A DNA stretch of 64,000 bases from Pantoea cypripedii (GTDB lineage: Bacteria > Pseudomonadota > Gammaproteobacteria > Enterobacterales > Enterobacteriaceae), in contig NZ_MLJI01000002.1 of the NCBI RefSeq assembly GCF_002095535.1, forward strand, positions 951,751 to 1,015,750. The letters run 5' to 3'. Both the position numbers and the translations under genes were made by a program. Of the stretch, positions 8,915 to 17,060 are shown piece after piece. Each line of letters starts with the position of its first letter. The stretch's first letter is position 1. A model generated the notes under the pieces. That model had not been told where the DNA came from. It ran no database searches and saw nothing but the letters and a program-made list of their open reading frames with translations.

Positions 8915-9583
8915 TCTCCGGATCATCCTGTCAATACGGCTCTCGCTGTACGCTTACGGGTAACTCCACAGAAAGGAGACGGCATTCGCGCCAGGTGCGA
9001 CCTGAACGGTGTCCCCGCCAAGCAGTATCCCTTCACCCTGTGCCCAGTGCAGCACGCAGCTGCCTGCGAAGTGCCCACCGAGATGCATAACAGTAACGTC
9101 AGCAGTCAGTTTAATGGCGTCGCCTTCCCAAGGCCTGATGTAGGGGCTGTCGCGCATGATCCACTGCTGATCGCTGGCGTGCAGGTAAACCGGGGCATCG
9201 AACTCAGCTGCCCATTCCTGCATGGTGGTATAGAAATGCGGATGTGATATGGCGATGGCTTTGAGCCCACCCAGTGTGGAAATTAACGTTTTCGTGGCGT
9301 CGTCGAGCGTGGCAATGCAATCCCACAGAATATTCCCTTCTGCTGTTCTCAGCAGGAATGCGCGTTGACCAATCGCGAATTCAGGCACGGTGGTGATGCT
9401 AAAGAGACTGGCTTCATGTTGTTGCCACTTATTGGTGTGTGAGGCAAGGAGGCCGGGTAAATCGATCCATTGTTGTCCGGTTGCAGGCACAAACTGCCGT
9501 GCATCTTCGCAGATTTTACACTGCCTCGGAGGCGTTCCGGCGGTCGCATAGGATGTTCCGCAGGCTTTGCATAAGGTGATCAT

Positions 9584-9926
9584 TACGTCGTCCTCTCTGT
9601 CTCATCGGTATCCAATCAACATGGCATATCAGCGCACCAGGGTGTGCCGGTTAGTGCTGCTTTTTCGTCCGATGTTCGTTATCCACCTGACCAGAAAACC
9701 GACTTTATAAGGCGAGCGAAACGCTGAGGCGGGAAATATATGAGGGTATTGATATCGGATCTCGGGGCCGAAGTACCGAGATTACGCACAGACGGCTGTA
9801 TGGATAACCAGTATACTATCAAAATTCTGCGATTCAATGTCATTTATTGAAAATTCCATCAGATCAAATGCATAGCAGAGTTTTCGTTAATAGCAGGTGA
9901 GCAGCATCCCAATCAAGGAGAAGGAC
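9584..9926. other. Intergenic region, no gene seen
   Basis: Divergent spacer between the MBL-fold gene and the Rpn-family gene. I see promoter-like AT-rich sequence near 9790-9880 and an AAGGAG ribosome site just before 9927, but no open frame, RNA gene or strong inverted repeat. Confidence 0.5.
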
Positions 9927-10853
9927 ATGTCGTACACGAAAGCCAGGAGAGGGAAAAAAGCCACCCCAACCCCGCATGACCTTGTATTTAAGCAGTTTCT
10001 GACGCATCCCGAGACCGCCCGGGATTTTATGCAGCTTCACCTTCCGGCAGAACTGAAGTCCGTCTGTGACTTCAAAACCCTTAAGCTGGAGTCAGGAAGT
10101 TTTGTTGAGGAAAACCTGCGTCCCTACTTTAGTGATGTCGTTTACAGCCTGAAGACCACAACCGGTAATGATGGCTATGTGCATGTGCTTATCGAGCATC
10201 AGTCTTCCCCGGATAAACATATGGCCTTCAGGCTTCTCCGCTACGCAGTCGCAGCCATGCAACGCCACCTGGACGCCGGGCATAAAAAGCTTCCGCTGGT
10301 GATACCGGTATTGTTTTACACCGGAAAGCGCAGCCCTTATCCGTATTCAACCCGCTGGCTGGATGAATTTAGCGATCCGGTGCTGGCAGATAACCTCTAT
10401 AACAAGGGTTTCCCGCTGGTTGATGTCACCGTCATTCCTGATGCTGAAATCATGGGGCACCGCAGTATGGCGGCCCTGACTTTGATACAAAAACACATTC
10501 ACCGGCGCGATCTGGCCGAGCTGCTGGATAATCTGGCTACGCTTTTGCAGACGGAGCCCATGACAGGACAGCAGTTTGTTTCGGTGATAAACTACGTTGC
10601 GCAGGCAGGCGAAACTTCAAACGCAGAAGCCTTTGTACGTAAACTGGCACAGCGAGTGCCGAACCACGAGGACGCACTGATGACTATCGCGGAACAGCTT
10701 AAACAGAAGGGCATCCAACTCGGTGAACAACGCGGAATCGAGAAAGGTAAACTTGAAGTCGCCCGTTATATGTTGCTGGACGGTATGGACCGCAGCACCG
10801 TCAAGAGAATGACCGGTCTGACCGAAGAACAGCTGTTGCAGATTAAGCACTAA
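9927..10853 (+). CDS. Rpn/YhgA-family recombination-promoting nuclease
   Basis: 308 residues. The N-terminal PD-(D/E)XK nuclease-like domain (PHDLVFKQFLTHPETARDFM, then YVHVLIEHQSSPDKHMAFRLLRYA) matches the RpnA/YhgA (Transposase_31) family, with the conserved E-H-Q-S motif near residue 100. The C-terminal tail is glutamine- and lysine-rich and helical (EQLKQKGIQLGEQRGIEKGK). Members cut DNA and raise RecA-independent recombination; some are linked to phage defence. I moved the start from an upstream GTG to the ATG at 9927 because AAGGAGAAGGAC precedes it. It is an isolated gene next to a contig joiner, so its downstream context is unknown. Confidence 0.9.
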   Translation: MSYTKARRGKKATPTPHDLVFKQFLTHPETARDFMQLHLPAELKSVCDFKTLKLESGSFVEENLRPYFSDVVYSLKTTTGNDGYVHVLIEHQSSPDKHMAFRLLRYAVAAMQRHLDAGHKKLPLVIPVLFYTGKRSPYPYSTRWLDEFSDPVLADNLYNKGFPLVDVTVIPDAEIMGHRSMAALTLIQKHIHRRDLAELLDNLATLLQTEPMTGQQFVSVINYVAQAGETSNAEAFVRKLAQRVPNHEDALMTIAEQLKQKGIQLGEQRGIEKGKLEVARYMLLDGMDRSTVKRMTGLTEEQLLQIKH

Positions 10854-10883
10854 TCCATATCTTGCCTCACGTATCAGAAGGTA

Positions 10884-10895
10884 CTAGCTAGCTAG
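10884..10895. other. Artificial contig joiner CTAGCTAGCTAG (copy 2)
   Basis: The same 12-bp six-frame-stop palindrome as at 2437, 30 bp after the Rpn gene. The contigs on either side may not be adjacent in the genome. Confidence 0.85.
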
Positions 10896-11015
10896 ACCGT
10901 CATTGCCATCTTCCCCGGCAGAATATTCCTGTCGGCTAATATCCAGCTTCGTTTGCAGGTGTGTATTCCGATGATTTCGATCGTTCTTCTCACGCTGTTT
11001 TTACTTCTTTAGTTT

Positions 11016-11141
11016 TTAACTTGTCTGATCGGTTTGCGCGACTTTTCGCATCGATTCACCCCTGAGTTCAACCCGATGCCCGTTATGCAGAAGTTGCTCC
11101 ATCAGCGCAGCTGCAACTGTGGGATTGCCCACCAGTTTGTA
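11016..11141 (-). pseudogene. istB: C-terminal scrap of IstB (IS21-family ATPase helper)
   Basis: Reverse-strand reading gives YKLVGNPTVAAALMEQLLHN, then GHRVELRGESMRK and a stop at 11016-11018. This is the conserved C-terminus of IstB, the AAA+ helper protein of IS21-type elements (family form: DPTIADAxLDRLVHNAxRIELxGESMRK). Only about 40 codons survive; the rest is cut off by the terminal repeat of the IS3 element at 11142. It is non-functional and marks a former IS21 element. Confidence 0.8.
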
Positions 11142-11211
11142 TGGAGTGACCCCGCGCCCGTAGACAAATCTGCCCTATATTTTGAGCATAGCAACTGTCT
11201 ATAGCCACTCA

Positions 11212-12180
<969 letters not shown>

Positions 12181-12345
12181 CTATACCCCTCCTTGCAAAT
12201 ACGATTTGAGGTTCGGACAACTGTTCGGGCTTCAGATGGGCGGCTCAGCCTGTGCGTCAGTCGCTATGCTGCGGGCTTGAATAACCCCGTGAGGAATCGG
12301 ACTACACAGGCTTTACCAAATCTAAGCTCGTTAATAGTAATCCGC
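12181..12345 (-). ncRNA. Candidate bridge RNA region of IS110 element A
   Basis: The roughly 165 bp upstream of the transposase, within the element, is non-coding and GC-rich, with several possible stem-loops (for example around CTGTGCGTCAG and GCTGCGGGC). In IS110-group elements the 5' end encodes the bridge RNA of comparable length. The assignment rests on position and size; I could not identify the guide loops. Confidence 0.4.
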
Positions 12346-12368
12346 TTTAGAGATACAAGGAGGAGTCT

Positions 12369-12653
12369 ATGGGCACACCACGATTTACCCCTGAGTTTAA
12401 GGAAGAAGCTGTCCGCCAGATCACCGAGCGGGGCTATTCCGTCGCCGACGTTTCTGAACGCCTGGGCGTCTCACAGCATAGCCTCTACAAATGGGTTCGC
12501 TCCGTAAAACCTGATGCCAGCGGGCATCAGGCGCAGGACCGGCTGGATGCGCGAACGGAGATCCTCCGGCTGAAGGCGCAGCTCAGGCGTACTGAGGAAG
12601 AGCGCGATATCCTGAAAAAGGCGGCGCGGTACTTTGCAAGGGAGCCCGACTGA
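12369..12653 (+). CDS. IS3-family OrfA (helix-turn-helix protein)
   Basis: 94 residues: TPRFTPEFKEEAVRQITERG, VSERLGVSQHSLYKWVRSVK (helix-turn-helix), and a C-terminal leucine-zipper-like helix LRLKAQLRRTEEERDILKKA. The ATG follows AAGGAGGAGTCT. In IS3 elements OrfA binds the terminal repeats and is fused to OrfB by -1 frameshifting; a run of A (CTGAAAAAGG) near the end is a suitable slip site. OrfA is intact but its partner is broken. Confidence 0.9.
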   Translation: MGTPRFTPEFKEEAVRQITERGYSVADVSERLGVSQHSLYKWVRSVKPDASGHQAQDRLDARTEILRLKAQLRRTEEERDILKKAARYFAREPD

Positions 12654-12997
12654 AGTACCGCTTCATTAACGATCACCGTGATATCTGGTCGATCACCATG
12701 ATGTGTCGGGTTCTGAAGGTCCCCCGTGGCGCACGGGGAAGGCCTTCACTGATTGCTCCGAACCGGGTACAGCGGGAGTTCACGGTTGTGCGACCCAACC
12801 AGGTCTGGGTGACGGATATCACTTACATACGGACATGGCAGGGCTGGCTGTATCTTGCTGTGGTCATCGACCTGTTTGCCCGCAATGTGGTGGGCTGGTC
12901 AATGAAGCCGACACTGTCGCGCGAACTGGCGCTGGATGCGCTCCTGATGGCTGTCTGGCGGCGCAGGCCTACAGAGACAGTTATCGTGCATAGTGAT

Positions 12998-13279
12998 AGT
13001 AATAATTCCGGTGTCAGTTTTCATCCTTGCGCTGTTTGCTGTCTGAGCAGATTGATGTGATTACTGATGCAGTGAAGAACTTCCCGCATCCTGACTCACA
13101 CAGCGATCGACCTTTTGTGTCCTGCCCTGGACTCGTCGGTTGCCGGAAGCATCTTCATGCGAGGCATCTCCTCACCGGTACGCGTGACTCAAGAAGGGCC
13201 TGACGGCGTGTCTCTTTACTGTCCTGTCCGGGTTATCTGTCTGGAGATTCAATTATGTCGTCCTGACAGGTGACCAGCC
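12998..13279 (+). ncRNA. Candidate bridge RNA of IS110 element B
   Basis: Non-coding 5' end upstream of the transposase. It contains CTGCCCTG (13122-13129), the exact complement of the first eight bases to the right of the insertion point (CAGGGCAG, 14382-14389), and CACAGCGATC (13099-13108), which matches CATAGTGATC spanning the left side of the rebuilt target at eight of ten positions. The two segments flank a possible small stem (ACAC with GTGT), the layout of a bridge-RNA target loop with left and right guides. The RNA's own ends and donor loop are not determined. Confidence 0.5.
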
Positions 13280-14365
13280 ATGAATGATGAAAATATTGAT
13301 GCCACTGCTTCTGCCATTGTTGGTGGTGTAGATACGCATAAAGACCTGCACGTTGCTGCTGTAGTTAATCAACATAACAAAATCCTCGGTACGGAGTATT
13401 TCTCCACAACACGACAGGGCTACCGCCAGATGCTGGCATGGATGGCCACTTTTGGCTCAGTACAGCGAATTGGTGTTGAGTGCACAGGCACCTACGGCTC
13501 AGGACTACTGCGTTATTTACTCAAAGCCGGAGTAGAAGTGCTTGAGGTAACGACACCAGACCGCATGGAGCGACATAAGCGTGGTAAAAGCAACACGATT
13601 GATGCAGAGTGCGCTGCTCATGCCGCCTTCGCGAGAATACGGACAGTCACTCCAAAAACACGGGTTGGCATGATTGAGTCTCTGCGGGTGCTAAAAACCT
13701 GTCGAAAAACAGCGATATCAGCCCGTAGAGTCGCGCTCCAGATTATTCATTCCAATATTGTCTCTGCGCCAGATGAACTGCGTGAACAGCTCAGAAATAT
13801 GACGCGCATGCAGCTTATCAGAACACTGGGATCCTGGAGGCCAGATGCCAGTGAATACCGCAATGTTACGAACGTTTATCGCATTGCATTAAAATCTCTG
13901 GCCCGACGCGATCTCGAGTTACATGACGAAATCGCTGATCTGGATGTCATGATTGCGGCAATTGTTGACGAGCTGGCGCCTGAGCTGATTAAACGTAATG
14001 CCATTGGATACGAAAGCGCTTCGCAGTTGCTGATCACTGCCGGAGACAATCCCCAACGACTACGATCAGAATCAGGTTTTGCAGCACTGTGTGGTGTCAG
14101 CCCAGTTCCTGTCTCCTCTGGGAAAACGAACCGTTACCGACTTAACCGGGGCGGAGATCGTGCTGCGAATAGTGCTCTTCACATCATCGCCATCGGTCGA
14201 TTACGAACTGATGAAAAAACCAGGAAGTATGTAGACAGGCGAGTAGCTGAAGGACATACAAAAATGGAAGCAATACGCTGCCTGAAGCGTTATATCTCAC
14301 GCGAAGTTTATACATTACTGCGTAATCAAAACAGGCAGGTCAGCAGCATCCCGATAACGGCTTGA
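13280..14365 (+). CDS. IS110-family transposase (element B)
   Basis: 361 residues. The RuvC-like domain begins AIVGGVDTHKDLHVAAVVNQ, followed by IGVECTGTYGSGLLRYL and RHKRGKSNTIDAECAAHAAF, giving the DEDD acidic residues. The C-terminal IS116/IS110/IS902 domain has ESGFAALCGVSPVPVSSGKT and YRLNRGGDRAANSALHIIAI with the conserved serine. It is only distantly similar to the transposase of element A and has a longer linker, so the two IS110 elements are independent arrivals. The frame is intact. Confidence 0.92.
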   Translation: MNDENIDATASAIVGGVDTHKDLHVAAVVNQHNKILGTEYFSTTRQGYRQMLAWMATFGSVQRIGVECTGTYGSGLLRYLLKAGVEVLEVTTPDRMERHKRGKSNTIDAECAAHAAFARIRTVTPKTRVGMIESLRVLKTCRKTAISARRVALQIIHSNIVSAPDELREQLRNMTRMQLIRTLGSWRPDASEYRNVTNVYRIALKSLARRDLELHDEIADLDVMIAAIVDELAPELIKRNAIGYESASQLLITAGDNPQRLRSESGFAALCGVSPVPVSSGKTNRYRLNRGGDRAANSALHIIAIGRLRTDEKTRKYVDRRVAEGHTKMEAIRCLKRYISREVYTLLRNQNRQVSSIPITA

Positions 14366-14695
14366 CTCTTAGAAGGGCGTCCAGGGCAGTCAGTACGGCA
14401 GCGATGACTGGCGGCGGTTCTGCCAGGCCAATAACCTGTCACCGAGCATGAGCCGTCGTGGCAACTGCTGGGATAATGCGGTGGCAGAGTCGTTCTTCAG
14501 CTCGCTGAAAAAAGAGCGCATCAGAAAGCGGATATACAAAACCCGGGACATGGCCCGGGCTGATATCTTTGATTATATCGAAGTGTTCTACAACCGGACC
14601 CGGCGCCACAGCCACCTGGGAGGCGTCAGTCCGGAGGCCTTCGAAAAGGCCTCACCGTGAGGACAGCGAATGTCTACGGGAGCAGGGTCACTCCA

Positions 14696-14755
14696 AGCGG
14701 CTTAGGTTCGGCTCAGTGAAGTGGGGTCAGTTCATTTGAGGCGAGGAGCAGTCAA
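14696..14755 (+). repeat. Right-end remnant of an IS200/IS605-type element
   Basis: AGCGGCTTAGGTTCGGCTC then GTGAAGTGGG and GAGCAGTCAAT match the tnpB stop region and right end at 41550-41611 in the same order, with the hairpin between them altered. The IS3 right repeat abuts it directly, a few bases before the tnpB stop. The 5' part of this tnpB copy is absent on the other side of the IS3 element. Confidence 0.65.
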
Positions 14756-15558
14756 TGATGCAGCATATACTTCAGCATCAGGCTGATTTGCTGCTGCAGC
14801 ATTGCTCTGCCGTAATGGGTGGGAAATCCCAGTTTCTCTGCTTGTTGCAGCAACAAGGTTCGCTCAGGGGAGATGATGATATCGCAGATTAAAGCTGGGG
14901 GTGTCAGTTTCTCCAGTGAGAAGGGTATCAGGTCTGAGTCTCCCATCCCTGCTGATGTCGCATTGATCGCAATATCGTGATGTTCTGGTGTTTCCGTACC
15001 AATCGAAATGTTCAATCCGTGATACTGGCTTTGCAGAACCTGCCGCAGTCCCTCTGCTTTAGCACGGGTGCGATTGTAAAGCGTTATGCTGGTCACGCCA
15101 TTGTATGCCAGTGCGTGGGCAATGGCGCAGGCAGCGCCTCCGGCTCCGGCCAGATAGATACTTTTACCCTGAACCTGATAACCTGCCACCAATAGGCTAC
15201 TCACAAATCCTTCCCCATCCAGCATGGTGCCGCTTAGGCTGCCATCGGTTTCTCGCCTGATAACATTGCAGGCTCCTATCGCTTTTGCCTGTTCCGAGAC
15301 GTGGCCTAGGCTGGCCATTACGGCCTGTTTATGAGGCATGGTGACAATGACTCCACGGAAGTTATGCCATGCTTGCAACCCGGTTAAAAACTCCGTTAAG
15401 CCCTCGCGGGTGACATGGAATGGTATCATCAGGGTGTCGGCTATCTGATGACGTCTGATTTCAGCGTTCATCATCAGAGGCGCTTGAACCTGATGGACAG
15501 GATCGCCCAGAATGCCTAATACAATCAACCGACCGTCGACCTGCTCCAGTATATCCAA
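14752..15558 (-). CDS. Shikimate/quinate dehydrogenase family protein (AroE-like)
   Basis: 268 residues. The N-terminal substrate domain has GILGDPVHQVQAP in place of the usual GxPxxHSxSP, then FRGVIVTMPHKQAV with the catalytic lysine. The nucleotide domain shows YLAGAGGAACAIAHAL (glycine-rich loop), ITLYNRTRAKAE and INATSAGMGDSD. This is a divergent paralogue rather than housekeeping AroE; quinate/shikimate dehydrogenases and YdiB-like enzymes are alternatives. It starts at TTG 15558, preceded by GATGAGGTAAAAACT. Its stop codon lies within the IS605-type right end, so the last residues may have been altered by that insertion. Confidence 0.8.
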   Translation of the reverse strand: MDILEQVDGRLIVLGILGDPVHQVQAPLMMNAEIRRHQIADTLMIPFHVTREGLTEFLTGLQAWHNFRGVIVTMPHKQAVMASLGHVSEQAKAIGACNVIRRETDGSLSGTMLDGEGFVSSLLVAGYQVQGKSIYLAGAGGAACAIAHALAYNGVTSITLYNRTRAKAEGLRQVLQSQYHGLNISIGTETPEHHDIAINATSAGMGDSDLIPFSLEKLTPPALICDIIISPERTLLLQQAEKLGFPTHYGRAMLQQQISLMLKYMLHH

Positions 15559-15771
15559 AAGTTTTTACCTCATCGCTGAGTGTGGATTGGGTGTGATATC
15601 AGTTATACCGAAAAACATCCTGCAGCTACCAATAAGGCTTTTGACTGCCATGATGGACATGTAGCATGCCCTGCCAGACATCGCAGGGAAATATCCGCTT
15701 TATTTACGTGTGCAATTGCTGGCACTGAGCTCACGCCAACCGCCTTATTGACCATTGGTTCTGGGTTCTTA

Positions 15772-16433
15772 CTAGCCTATGTTCAAATATCTCTGGTTTT
15801 GCCAGATTTTGCCGTTGTGTGAAACTTTAGTGCATAGCATTGAATATTCGGTACGGTAATGGTAAGCCGGGATAGTGTCAGAGTCATCGCCATTATCACA
15901 GTCACCCGCCTTCACTTCCACGGTTATGTCTTTGCTGAGTGATTTTGAAAAACCTTTCTCATCAAGAAACGTCCACAGTTTGTGATGGTCGGCAGCATCA
16001 CTACCACGGCTGGAGATGACGCAGATATAGATAGCCCGTTGCGAGAGACTTGGCGAATCACCGATTGTATTATCTGTCCTTTCCTCCATTCCTGTTCCTT
16101 GATGGTGTCATCAAAATCGAAAGCGAGGATAAAAAAGGGCTCTGCTCGTCCGGCATCCAGGCGCTGTTTGATTTTTTCGGTAATTATCTCGTTAACGTGT
16201 TCGATGGTTTTACCAAAATCCGCTTCTGTAACCGGAGCAGCGTGTTCATATACGCCATCAATTTCGTCACCGCCCGCCGTATCAACTCTGGTGTTCATAC
16301 TCGACATTCTGAGACGATTATTGGCGCAAATTTCTTCGATAAGATTCGTCAGTTGGGCAATCTGTTCGTCGGTTGCAATGTTTGAGGTGGATGCATGGCT
16401 TGTTGCGGGTCCTTTAATTCCATCTATCGGCAT
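15772..16433 (-). pseudogene. HAD-like protein of unknown function, broken by a frameshift
   Basis: The first frame (16433 to about 16035) encodes a polar N-terminus of about 95 residues without known domains, then PFFILAFDFDDTIKEQEWRK, a HAD-family motif I (DFDDT). Homology-like continuity is lost after VIRQVSRNG; the other frame continues AIYICVISSRGSDAADHHKL, with a motif II-like serine, down to the stop at 15772. Adding one G in the GGG near 16037 joins them into a protein of about 220 residues. I do not recognise the family. The S/T-rich N-terminus recalls secreted effectors, but I found no convincing regulatory box. It could be a sequencing error. Confidence 0.5.
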
Positions 16434-16832
16434 AATAAAGCTTCCTGTCTTTAGTGACCTGTTGTCCGGATAAAAAACGGGTGATGGTTCTCCTGAGGTG
16501 TGAACCAGGTTATCACTCCCGATAATTGAATGCTGTGATCTGATCCGGCGTCGGATACAAGATGCTTCATAATTACAACATACTTTAAGTCAACAGATTA
16601 ACATGCCAAAACCCAACATCTGCGCCGTAAGCGATTCTTTATGAAAATATCTGACAAATCAGATGTTTTCAGAATTAAACGGCATCATTGGCATGACGTG
16701 AGAAATTGCCGGTTGTTAACCCGCCATTGAAGTTAAGGCCTGATTGTTCGCAACAACCTGATCCTGGATCAAAAGTGGGAATGGTTATCATTTATATAAT
16801 CATCACTCCTTGTTACTAAGCTGGCTGATGAT
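16434..16832. other. Intergenic region upstream of feoA
   Basis: Divergent spacer of about 400 bp. The right part carries a Fur-like box; the left part would hold the promoter of the HAD gene. No open frame or RNA gene is evident. Confidence 0.5.
16780..16792 (+). promoter_or_regulatory. Fur-box-like site upstream of feoA
   Basis: AATGGTTATCATT agrees with AATGATAATCATT, the core of the Fur consensus, at 11 of 13 positions. It lies about 40 bp before the feoA start. Fur repression of feoAB is standard in enterobacteria. Confidence 0.55.
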
Positions 16833-17060
16833 ATGCAGATTAAAACCAACCGCGTTTATCGGATTGCAGGCTATAAAAGTCCGATTAATCCTGCCTGGCG
16901 GCAAAAGCTACTGGCGATGGGCATGATCCCCGGAGCGCTTATTGAAGTTATCCGCGTGGCCCCGATGGGCGATCCGGTGCAAATCCGCACGCGGCGCATC
17001 AGCCTGGCAGTACGGCAGCAGGATCTTGCGGCCATCCTTCTTGAGGAAATGACCGCATGA
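16833..17060 (+). CDS. feoA: Ferrous iron transport protein FeoA
   Basis: 75 residues with the SH3-like FeoA fold: YRIAGYKSPINPAWRQKLLAMGMIPGALIEVIRVAPMGDPVQIRTR, the LxxxGxxPG and GDPxxxxxR motifs of the family. It is a small cytosolic partner of FeoB needed for Fe(II) uptake. Its last codons overlap the feoB start by four bases, so the two are translationally coupled. Confidence 0.95.
   Translation: MQIKTNRVYRIAGYKSPINPAWRQKLLAMGMIPGALIEVIRVAPMGDPVQIRTRRISLAVRQQDLAAILLEEMTA

Larger units (their letters stand above)
6512..8957 (+). mobile_element. Complete IS66-family insertion sequence
   Basis: The element is bounded by GTAAGCGTGCAGC at 6512 and the inverted GTAAGCGTACAGC at 8957, and is flanked on both sides by the 8-bp direct repeat GGGTAACT (6504-6511 and 8958-8965), the duplication length characteristic of IS66. 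It carries the usual three genes tnpA, tnpB and tnpC in order. All three are open, so the element may still be active, and the intact duplication points to a fairly recent event. It interrupts the MBL-fold gene. Confidence 0.95.
6335..9583 (-). pseudogene. Metallo-beta-lactamase-fold hydrolase split by IS66
   Basis: The N-terminal part (9583 down to 8958) encodes a zinc-ribbon-like start, CKACGTSYATAGTPPRQCKIC, then an MBL-fold core with SHPHFYTTMQEWA, VMHLGGHFAGSC and ILLGGDTVQV. The reading continues on the other side of the IS66 element as SYPNMLPLPAAMVRDITQRL to CLGL and a stop at 6335-6337. Removing the element and one copy of the 8-bp duplication leaves 795 bp, exactly 265 codons in frame, so the ancestral protein had 264 residues. 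The start ATG at 9583 has GAGGACGACGTA upstream. The family hydrolyses varied substrates; the interrupted gene is presumably inactive. Confidence 0.88.
12998..14381 (+). mobile_element. IS110-family element B inserted in IS3 orfB
   Basis: The limits are set by the reading frame of the host gene: GTG CAT AGT GAT ends at 12997 and CAG GGC AGT CAG begins at 14382, and joined they rebuild the expected VHSDQGSQYGS. The insert is 1384 bp with no target duplication, as is normal for IS110. It has one intact transposase gene and a 282-bp non-coding 5' end. A base or two of ambiguity at the ends is possible. Confidence 0.85.
12653..14660 (+). pseudogene. IS3-family OrfB transposase, deleted internally and interrupted by IS110
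   Basis: The reading KYRFINDHRDIWSITMMCRVLKV at the start and GRPSLIAPNRVQREFTVVRP immediately after show that an internal stretch (roughly 60 to 90 codons, including the HTH_21 region) has been deleted near 12720. The DDE core begins with WVTDITYIRTWQGWLYLAVVI; the frame then breaks after TVIVHSD at 12997, where IS110 element B begins, and resumes at 14382 with QGSQYGSDDWRRFCQANNLS, SRRGNCWDNAVAESFFSSLK and a normal end at 14660. Three separate lesions therefore make this copy inactive. Confidence 0.9.

Noticed and set aside
8954..9090. Short plus-strand ORFs across the IS66 right junction
   Set aside because: They are antisense to the interrupted MBL-fold gene and cross the element border.
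16434..16530. Type III secretion (hrp) promoter box before the HAD protein
   Set aside because: A GAGAACC stretch is present but the partner half at the right spacing is not.
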